NCBI RefSeq assembly: GCF_009828115.1
Contig: NZ_WTYL01000004.1
Location: forward strand, 62,001 to 126,000
From: Allopontixanthobacter sediminis
GTDB taxonomy: Bacteria; Pseudomonadota; Alphaproteobacteria; Sphingomonadales; Sphingomonadaceae
Reading direction: 5' to 3'
Length of the DNA: 64,000 bases
Shown one piece after another: positions 34,224-41,156 of this stretch (position 1 is the stretch's first letter; every line of letters starts with the position of its first letter). The notes beneath the pieces were generated by a model. That model made no database searches. It was not told where the DNA came from and saw nothing but the letters and a program-made list of their open reading frames with translations. Made by a program: the position numbers and the translations under genes.

Positions 34224-35863
34224 AACCGCAAGCCGACCTGCACATTGATCTTGGGCGACTGGTCTCCGCTTTCGTATCGGTCACCGGTCAGGGGCGCGGC
34301 TACTTCCAGGCCCATGTCGAGCGGGCCCATCTGCGCGCGCATCCCGCCGCCCGCCGACGCCAGCGACCCGTCGCCTTCGCCGGTGCCGATATTGTCGACA
34401 TAGCCCCCATCGACGAACCCGTAGAGCTGGAACCAGTCGAGCCACTGGTTCACGTCGCTGAATTCCTTGCGCAACTCGGTCAGGGCGAGGATCCCCTCGT
34501 CACCGAAGCGCTCGCTGAAATCGTATCCCTTGCCGAAATAGGGACCGCCGAGCGCAATCTCGTTCGGCGACAGCAGCGGACGCGAGGTGATCTGCCCGTT
34601 GGCCGCCAGGCGCATTCCGAAACCGCCGCCAGCGTTCAGGACGGTGTTGACCCAGGCGCTGACCTTGGTGAACTCCCCGCTGCCGTTTGAGCGCGAATTC
34701 AACGGGTCTCCGGTGCGGCTGGCATTAAGGACGCCGAGCCCTTGCGTCACTCCGATGCCCCCATAGACACGGCCTGCGCCAAGATCGTAATTTCCGCTGA
34801 AGCTGACCGTAGCGGTGACGATCCGGTCATCCTGGAACACGCCACTGTCGCCCGATTGTTCGTAAGCCAGATAGTCGAGTTCCGCATTCACCCACAGACT
34901 GCCGGCGCGGCTGCGTTTCAACGCATGTCCTGCAAACAGGGAAGCGTAGAGCGTCCGGCCACGGAAATCCCGAAGCCCGGAAAAATTATCCCAGCGGGTG
35001 CGCCCCGCCGCGCCCGATGCGCCGATGACGGTGCTGCCGTCCCCGAGCGTACGCGCATAGCGGGAGTTGAAATACACCAGTTCACTTGGTTGCAGCGCCG
35101 TGCTGATGAGCCGGGTGGTCAGCACATCGTCATCCGACAGCAAACCCGCGATGTCGTATTCAATCCTTGCGCGGATCGGACCGAAGCTCTCGGGGCCGTA
35201 ATTATCTGCCGCGGCATACCCGCTGATCGTGTCTTCCGAAACGTTCACCACCAGTACGCCGCGCCCGCTTTCGCGTTCGTAATTCACCGACTTGACGGTG
35301 ATCCCATGCAGGTCCCCCGCCAGTAGCAATTGCCGTTCGAGGATATCCGACTGCGCAGCATTGCAGCGCAATTTTTCAAGGATGGCGCGCAGGCGCTTGT
35401 TCTTCGAGCCGAGGACGCGGACTTCGTCGATCGGCCCCGGATCCAGCCGGACTGCGACCATGCCCATCCGGACCGATTGAGGGGGGATACTGGCGCTGGC
35501 AAACACGTAGCCCTGTTCGCGCGCGGCAGAGGACACCGCGGTCGCCAGCGCCTGCAGCGTTTCTTCGGTGGCCTCGCGCCCGATGAAATCCGCATAGCTG
35601 CCGGCAAGCGTCTCGGGGGCGATTTCCTGCGCGGTACCGACATGGACCGAACCGATGGTCACGGCGCTCAGAGCATCGGACGCACCGCTTGATGTTCCGG
35701 TCGCGGCTACCGGACCGGTGCCGACATCGACAGTCTGCTCAGGCGTGCGGCCGTCGCGGGGGCTCGCCACTGTTTCGAAGGGATTCGAAACCTGCTGCGC
35801 CGCTGCCGGTGACGCGAAATGACTGACGCCTAGGAAGACGGAAAAACAAGCAATGCGGCGCAA
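34220..35863 (-). CDS. TpsB-type outer-membrane transporter (ShlB/FhaC/HecB, Omp85 superfamily)
   Basis: 547 residues with a signal peptide (to AAAQQ). A plug/linker region, POTRA-like domains (about residues 65-210, including EQGYVFASASIPPQ and RVLGSKNKRLRAILEKL) and a 16-strand barrel ending in VQVGLRF are visible. Two-partner-secretion TpsB proteins export a large beta-helical TpsA exoprotein. The barrel loop L6 motif normally V/IRGF/Y is here FGKGYD (K445), replacing the usual arginine. No TpsA gene is in the window. The gene diverges from the FecR-repeat gene with a 172-bp gap. It could instead serve an unusual partner. Confidence 0.87.
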   Translation of the reverse strand: MRRIACFSVFLGVSHFASPAAAQQVSNPFETVASPRDGRTPEQTVDVGTGPVAATGTSSGASDALSAVTIGSVHVGTAQEIAPETLAGSYADFIGREATEETLQALATAVSSAAREQGYVFASASIPPQSVRMGMVAVRLDPGPIDEVRVLGSKNKRLRAILEKLRCNAAQSDILERQLLLAGDLHGITVKSVNYERESGRGVLVVNVSEDTISGYAAADNYGPESFGPIRARIEYDIAGLLSDDDVLTTRLISTALQPSELVYFNSRYARTLGDGSTVIGASGAAGRTRWDNFSGLRDFRGRTLYASLFAGHALKRSRAGSLWVNAELDYLAYEQSGDSGVFQDDRIVTATVSFSGNYDLGAGRVYGGIGVTQGLGVLNASRTGDPLNSRSNGSGEFTKVSAWVNTVLNAGGGFGMRLAANGQITSRPLLSPNEIALGGPYFGKGYDFSERFGDEGILALTELRKEFSDVNQWLDWFQLYGFVDGGYVDNIGTGEGDGSLASAGGGMRAQMGPLDMGLEVAAPLTGDRYESGDQSPKINVQVGLRF

Positions 35864-36035
35864 TTCACAACTCCATCGAAGACTGCCGCGGGTTAAGCTT
35901 CATTCCTTATGATTTCCTTAGCTTAGGTTCCGTTTAACCGGATATTCAGCGTAAAATTGAACGAGATCGTGAGGAGGGGGAGCGTAGAGAAGGCCTTGAA
36001 TTTGGATTAAAACGTGATTGCCGAAGGAATTGCCG

Positions 36036-37442
36036 ATGCGCAATTATGTCAAAGCTGTTGTTATTGCTGCATTTCTGTCTGCTGGTGCGGTCCACGCCGC
36101 TGCGCCCCAATGGACCCTGTCCGAAACGACCGGAAACGTTAATGTCTTGCGCGCAGGCGTTTCGAAAATCGCGGTCACCGGCAGCATCCTGCAACCCGGC
36201 GACGTGGTCGCGGCCGGGGCGAAGAGCCGGGCAGTGCTGGTGCGCGGAGAGGAATATGTCGCTGTTTCGCCCAACAGCCGCGTCCGCATCAACCAGCCCA
36301 AGGCCGAGGGCGGTGTCGTGCAGTTCTTCCAGGAGATCGGCAACGCCATCTTCCGAATCGACAAGAAGGCCACGCCGCATTTCGGGGTTGAGACGCCGTA
36401 TCTCGCCGCCGTGGTCAAGGGCACGACATTCAGTGTGACCGTCACCGACGTTGGCGCGGCGGTTCAGGTTACCGAAGGCGCGGTGCAGGTCGCGACCCTG
36501 GATGGCGGCGCCACACAGCTATTGCAGCCAGGAATGATCGGCATCGTCGATCGCGCCAAGCAATTCCGGCTGACCATCTCCGGTGCCCGGCCGCAGGTTA
36601 TCGATTCGCCCAACGCCCCGGCAGGAAGCAGCGAGACACCGCAGCCGATGGATGAGGCGACCCTTCTCGACATCGCATCCAGCGGTTTCGAAGGCACTAT
36701 CAGCGCCGCGATCGCCGAAACTCCCGTGCCGCTCGGCGTGATTACCAATGGGCTGGTGCACGGCGGCGCCGCCCCGGACACGGCAGTGCGGATGGCGTTC
36801 AACGACAACGCAGGCAACGACAACGCTGTGATAAATGGTGTTGCCGGAAAAGCTCCAGCGGACGGAAGAAACGGTGTCTTCGGCAACAACTCTGCCGAAG
36901 CCCGCGGACCTTCGGATGACAGTAATGAACCGGGCAACGGCAATGGCGGCGGCGAAGCTAATGGCGGGGCAGGCGACGGCCAAGGTAACGGCCAAGGTAA
37001 CGGCCAAGGTAACGGCAATGGCAACGGCAACGGCAACGGCAACGGCAATGGCAATGACGGCGGCGGTAATGAAGGCGGCCGTGATGGCGGGGACGGCGGT
37101 AACGGCAATGGGAATGCGGAAGGTGGCGGAAACGGTTCTGGTAACGACGGTGGCGGAAGCGGCGGAGACGGCAACGGTAACGGCGGGGGCAACGGCGGAG
37201 GCGGAGGCAACGGTGACGGCAACGGCGGCGCCAACGGCAACGGTAACGGTAACGGTAACGGTAACGGTAACGGTAACGGCGATGGCAACGGCACCGGCCA
37301 TGGCGGCGGCAACAAAGGCAACGGTAAGGGCAACGGCGGCGGAAATGGTACGGGGAACGAGGGCGGTGGCAACGGAGGTGGCGGCAACGGAGGTGGCGGC
37401 AATGGGGGCGGCGGCGGTGATAAAGGCAAGCCGAGGCCTTAA
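36036..37442 (+). CDS. FecR-domain protein with long Gly/Asn-rich repeat tail
   Basis: 468 residues from ATG 36036, preceded by GAAGGAA; an in-frame TTG at 36018 would only lengthen the signal peptide. The signal ends near HAAAP. A FecR domain (about residues 20-150) contains GDVVAAGAKSRAVLVRGEEY and FGVETPYLAAVVKGTTFSV. A middle region of ~120 residues has no recognised fold. From about residue 295 the chain is almost only Gly and Asn with some Asp, Glu and Lys, ending GDKGKPRP. No sigma-factor gene is next to it, so it is not a standard FecIR anti-sigma factor. A surface or periplasmic structural role is likely. It diverges from TpsB and precedes the CHASE2-EAL gene. Confidence 0.8.
   Translation: MRNYVKAVVIAAFLSAGAVHAAAPQWTLSETTGNVNVLRAGVSKIAVTGSILQPGDVVAAGAKSRAVLVRGEEYVAVSPNSRVRINQPKAEGGVVQFFQEIGNAIFRIDKKATPHFGVETPYLAAVVKGTTFSVTVTDVGAAVQVTEGAVQVATLDGGATQLLQPGMIGIVDRAKQFRLTISGARPQVIDSPNAPAGSSETPQPMDEATLLDIASSGFEGTISAAIAETPVPLGVITNGLVHGGAAPDTAVRMAFNDNAGNDNAVINGVAGKAPADGRNGVFGNNSAEARGPSDDSNEPGNGNGGGEANGGAGDGQGNGQGNGQGNGNGNGNGNGNGNGNDGGGNEGGRDGGDGGNGNGNAEGGGNGSGNDGGGSGGDGNGNGGGNGGGGGNGDGNGGANGNGNGNGNGNGNGNGDGNGTGHGGGNKGNGKGNGGGNGTGNEGGGNGGGGNGGGGNGGGGGDKGKPRP
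36978..37055 (+). repeat. Tandem repeats coding Gly-Gln/Gly-Asn units in the FecR-domain gene
   Basis: Three perfect copies of the 12-mer GGCCAAGGTAAC (36978-37013) are followed by seven hexamers GGCAAY (37014-37055). Unit lengths are multiples of three, so gain or loss of copies changes the protein length without a frameshift. Sequencing or assembly errors are also more likely here. Confidence 0.92.
37233..37280 (+). repeat. Second hexamer array (AACGGY) in the FecR-domain gene
   Basis: Eight consecutive hexamers AACGGC/AACGGT encode Asn-Gly units. Six adjacent copies are identical (AACGGT, 37239-37274), which suggests recent slippage or conversion. In-frame length variation is expected. 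Confidence 0.92.
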
Positions 37443-37514
37443 TTCGCAATCGGCTTTAGCTGCCGGTTAACCAAAAATAGAGCGGGCCGGGCTAAGTAAC
37501 GCGGCTAACCGAAT

Positions 37515-39860
37515 GTGGTGGTGCGCGCGTTGAAGATCTGGTTGCTTTCTTTCAAGCCATGGGAGGCCCGCCGCTCGGCCTTGGCCTGGGTGATCGCCCT
37601 GGTGTCCGCCGCGCTGATGGCGCTCACCGGCGTGGGCAACGAGTTGGAACAGCGGCTGCAGAATGTTCGTGCCGACCTTCTCGAACGTCCGGCTTCCGGC
37701 GAGATAGTCATCGTCGAAATCGACGGGAAATCGCTGCAGGCGCTGGACAGTTGGCCCTGGCCGCGCAGTTACTACGCCGATGCGGTAGACAAGCTGTCGG
37801 CAGCCGGAGCGGCCCAGATTGCTTTCGACGTCGACTTTTCCTCGGAATCGTCGCGCGAGCATGACGAGCGATTTGCATCCGCAATTGCCAATTCTGCCGC
37901 CAATGTCATCCTGCCTACGTTCCGCCAGGTGCGTTCCCCGGTCCAGCGTGCCTATGTCGAAAACCGGCCGATCGAAATGTTGCGGCAGCACGCTTTCATC
38001 GCCTCGGTCAATATCCACCCTGATGGCAACGGGCAGCTCAGCCGTTACAGTTTCGGCACCCGCACAGGAGGCATCGCGCGACCCTCCGTCGCTAGCATGC
38101 TGGCCGAGCGGTCCGGAACCATCGAACGGACCTTCGCGATTGACCAGTCGATCGACCCTGCATCGATCCCGCGGCTGAGTTTCTCTGACTTGCTGGCAGC
38201 GCGCTCGCCGCCGGCAGGGTTGACCGGGAAAAAGGTGCTGATCGGTGCTACTGCGATCGAGCTGGGCGACCGTTATTCTCTGCGGCGGTTCGGCGTTACC
38301 CCGGGCGTGGTGATCCAGGCGCTCGCGGCCGAGACGCTTATCCAGAACGCCGACATCCCGCACCTGGGCGGTTTCCTGCCGCTCGGCATCGCTTTCAGTT
38401 CGATGTGGCTGCTCGTGCAATTCGCCCATGTGTCGCGGCGCAAACGGGGGGTCGCCGTGGGGGCGGCGGGGACCGGGGTCGCGCTGTTCGGCTCGGTGCT
38501 GGTACTCGAATATTACCTCGTCGCTACCTTTGCCGGGGTCCCGGCCTTATTCTTCCTGCTGTCGTTCGCTGGCCTGCACAAATTTTCGAGCACGATCGGG
38601 GAGCTTGAAACGAGCCAGATGTCGAACGAAGCCAGCGGCCTGCCGAATGAAGTTGCGTTGCAGGAGTTCATCGCCCGCCATGGTCCGGGTAACATCGTCG
38701 CGGCGCGCATGGCGGACTTCACCGACCTGTTGGTGCTGACCGACCGCGCCGCCCGCCGCGACCTGTTCGGCAATTTGAGCGCCCGGCTGGGTTTTCTTGC
38801 CGAAGACGAACAGATTTTCCATCTCGATGCGAACACCGTCGGATGGCTGGTGAAAAAGGATTACCAGGACGACATTCCCGGTCATTTCGAGACCGCTATG
38901 GCGTTGTTCCAGGCGCCGTTCATGGCGGGGACGCAAAGGGTCAAGATTGGCGCGACCTTCGGCATCAGCAACCGTTCGGTCGACCAGGCGAAAGTAGCGG
39001 CCCAGCAAGCCCGCGTACAGGACCGCAAATGGTGCTGGGATGATGCACAGGCGGCCAGCGCGATCGGCCTGAAGCAGATCCTGCTGGTCGATCTGGAAGA
39101 GGCGATCCGCAACAACCAGCTGCACGTGGTGTATCAGCCGAAATGGAATCTCCACACCGACCGGCTGCAGGGGTTCGAGGCGCTGATCCGGTGGGAACAT
39201 CCGGTCTATGGCGGGATCGGTCCGGACGTATTCATTCCGGTAATCGAGAAATCGGGCCGGATCGACAGCCTGACCCTGTTCGTCATCCGCCGCACGCTGT
39301 CCGACCTCGCGCAGTGGGACCGTCAGCGTCCCGGCCTGGGCTGCGCGGTTAATATTTCCGCGCGACTGCTGGGGGACAGTGCCTTCGTGCAGCAGGCCAT
39401 CGCCTTGGTGGAGCAATCCGAAGTGGCCAACCAGCAGATCACTTTCGAGGTTACCGAAACCGCTGCGCTCGACGATCCCGAACTGTCTACCGTGGCCCTC
39501 GGCAAGATCCGTGATACCGGCATCAAGATCTCGATCGACGATTACGGCACCGGCCAGTCGACCATGAGCTATCTCCAGCGGCTGCCGGTCGACGAAATCA
39601 AGATCGACCAGAGCTTCGTCAAGACGGTAACAACCAACCGGGGAAACCGGGTGATGGTGGAATCGACCATCGAGATGGCCCATGCCCTCGGCCTCACGGT
39701 AGTCGCCGAAGGTATCGAGGATGCGGAGTGCATGCGTCTGCTACACACGCTGCGCTGCGACATCGCCCAGGGGTGGCATATCTCCAAGCCGGTTTCCGCG
39801 GAAATTATCGCTTCCCGGTGGATCGCCGATGGTGACGAACAGGCGCGGCTGATGGCGTGA
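37515..39860 (+). CDS. CHASE2 sensor - degenerate GGDEF - EAL cyclic-di-GMP phosphodiesterase
   Basis: About 781 residues, start one of the GTG codons at 37515-37521; no good ATG exists. After a first membrane helix comes an extracytoplasmic CHASE2 domain (VIVEIDGKSLQALDSWPWPR to about residue 270, FSDLLAARSPP, GKKVLIGATA). Three membrane helices follow (about 275-355), then a GGDEF-like domain without the GGDEF signature, then EAL (from about 515). Catalytic features are present: E555 in GFEALIRWEHP, CAVNISARLLGD, FEVTETA, D675-D676 in DDYGTGQS, K696 in DEIKIDQSF and VVAEGIED. It should hydrolyse cyclic-di-GMP in response to an envelope signal. It follows the FecR-repeat gene by 72 bp on the same strand and may be co-transcribed. 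Confidence 0.9.
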   Translation: MVVRALKIWLLSFKPWEARRSALAWVIALVSAALMALTGVGNELEQRLQNVRADLLERPASGEIVIVEIDGKSLQALDSWPWPRSYYADAVDKLSAAGAAQIAFDVDFSSESSREHDERFASAIANSAANVILPTFRQVRSPVQRAYVENRPIEMLRQHAFIASVNIHPDGNGQLSRYSFGTRTGGIARPSVASMLAERSGTIERTFAIDQSIDPASIPRLSFSDLLAARSPPAGLTGKKVLIGATAIELGDRYSLRRFGVTPGVVIQALAAETLIQNADIPHLGGFLPLGIAFSSMWLLVQFAHVSRRKRGVAVGAAGTGVALFGSVLVLEYYLVATFAGVPALFFLLSFAGLHKFSSTIGELETSQMSNEASGLPNEVALQEFIARHGPGNIVAARMADFTDLLVLTDRAARRDLFGNLSARLGFLAEDEQIFHLDANTVGWLVKKDYQDDIPGHFETAMALFQAPFMAGTQRVKIGATFGISNRSVDQAKVAAQQARVQDRKWCWDDAQAASAIGLKQILLVDLEEAIRNNQLHVVYQPKWNLHTDRLQGFEALIRWEHPVYGGIGPDVFIPVIEKSGRIDSLTLFVIRRTLSDLAQWDRQRPGLGCAVNISARLLGDSAFVQQAIALVEQSEVANQQITFEVTETAALDDPELSTVALGKIRDTGIKISIDDYGTGQSTMSYLQRLPVDEIKIDQSFVKTVTTNRGNRVMVESTIEMAHALGLTVVAEGIEDAECMRLLHTLRCDIAQGWHISKPVSAEIIASRWIADGDEQARLMA

Positions 39861-39876
39861 AGCCCGCAAAATCCGA

Positions 39877-41154
39877 TCAGGGGAGCGCGTCCGCTCCGCC
39901 GGACAGACTTTCCCGTTCGAAAAGTTGTTCCGTCTGCATCGCAGTCAGGCGCATCCTGCCAAGTTTGCCGCCGCTGAGGTCGATATCGCTAAACGGCCAG
40001 CTTTCCGGATTGCCGGCATAACGCAGCAGGAACGAACGCGCCGTCTGCAGGCTGCGGCCATCGGACAATTGACTGTTCCACAAATCGCGGTCCAGGCATT
40101 CCCCGATAGTCGCCAGCTTCGCCGCGCCGATTACCACGAAATGGGAATAGTGCCAGCTGCGGGTACGCTTCAATTCCTCGATAAACCGTCCCTGGCGGTC
40201 CATCTGCGCCCCCAAGCGGAAATCCAGAAAGCTGTCGACTACACTTCGGGCGGTTCCCTCAAGACCGGCAAACAATGCGAATTGGGCGAGGTAGAAATCA
40301 TAGAACACGCCGTGGTTGTTGGTTTTCAGCATCTCGGCTTCGCCGTTTTCGCTGGTCGCCATCCACATCGCGAAATCGGCATACCATTGGCGCAGGCCGG
40401 CCAGTTCCTCACGGGAAAGGGCACCGGTCGGCTCGATGAGTCCGACCGCTTCGGCGATGGTCGCCAAATCCGAGGCTTCGATGATCCCTTCGGCGCGGCC
40501 ATCGACCCGGCCCGGTATGCCCTGCGCGAAATTCATGTTCGGGGACATCCGCGTCGCGGGATCGAGAAACCACCGGCGAACCAGTTCAGCCGCTCGTGAA
40601 GAATAGCGTTCATCCCCCGACACATACGCGGCGAGAGACAAAGCCCGAACATCGCGCGCCAGATTGCGCAACCTGTCCTTGTCGAACTCCGGCCCGTTAC
40701 GCTGCGGGTTAACTTCGCCGTCGCGGCGGATATAGGGCGTGCCATCTGCCTTCTTCGGGTCGGGCCACCAATAGGGTCCAATCGACGCGTATTCGTTCGG
40801 GCTGGCACCGGGAACCGGCTGCGGCTTGTCCGTCACACTGTAGAGCGGCCCGCCGATCGCCTTGTCGCCGGCATCCGTTACAGCCTTGACCGCGGCCGGG
40901 TCCTGCCGGATCGATTCGAGCCATTGCGGACGCCATAGGAATGTTCGTCTCCCCTCGAAATCGGCAGCGTACCCCGCGCTGCCGCGGCAACGCGGTGCGC
41001 CGTCGGCCAGCACCAGCGCCGGGACCTTGGCGCCGGATTCCTGCGCTGAAAGCCCCGCTGGCATCGCGAACAGCAACATTGCGGCGAGCCCGCGGGCGGC
41101 ATGTCGGGCCTTGGAACCAGGCCCCAGGTCGCTGCGAGCGCCCGGCCGCCCCAT
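39877..41154 (-). CDS. Alginate-lyase-superfamily polysaccharide lyase (PL5/PL38-like)
   Basis: 425 residues with a signal-like N terminus ending near GLSAQ; an internal ATG at 41079 would give a more compact signal. The (alpha/alpha)-barrel Alginate_lyase family (PF05426) is recognised by YASIGPYWWPDPKK with its following PYIRRDGEVNP, the central TNNHGVFYDFYLAQFALF (N279, N280, H281) and RTRSWHYSHF with candidate catalytic Tyr/His. Members cleave polyuronates such as alginate or glucuronan by beta-elimination. The gene starts 2 bp after the TonB receptor stop, so receptor and lyase form an operon. Which uronate it cuts is not decided by sequence alone. Confidence 0.84.
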   Translation of the reverse strand: MGRPGARSDLGPGSKARHAARGLAAMLLFAMPAGLSAQESGAKVPALVLADGAPRCRGSAGYAADFEGRRTFLWRPQWLESIRQDPAAVKAVTDAGDKAIGGPLYSVTDKPQPVPGASPNEYASIGPYWWPDPKKADGTPYIRRDGEVNPQRNGPEFDKDRLRNLARDVRALSLAAYVSGDERYSSRAAELVRRWFLDPATRMSPNMNFAQGIPGRVDGRAEGIIEASDLATIAEAVGLIEPTGALSREELAGLRQWYADFAMWMATSENGEAEMLKTNNHGVFYDFYLAQFALFAGLEGTARSVVDSFLDFRLGAQMDRQGRFIEELKRTRSWHYSHFVVIGAAKLATIGECLDRDLWNSQLSDGRSLQTARSFLLRYAGNPESWPFSDIDLSGGKLGRMRLTAMQTEQLFERESLSGGADALP

Positions 41155-41156
41155 GG

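Noticed and set aside
36978-37280. CRISPR-like repetitive block
   Set aside because: Units are 6 and 12 bp, in coding frame, with no spacers and no cas genes.
36464-37429. Long Pro-rich open frame on the minus strand opposite the FecR-repeat tail
   Set aside because: It is the mirror of the GGC/AAC hexamer repeats, which cannot form stop codons in several frames; no signal, start site or domain.
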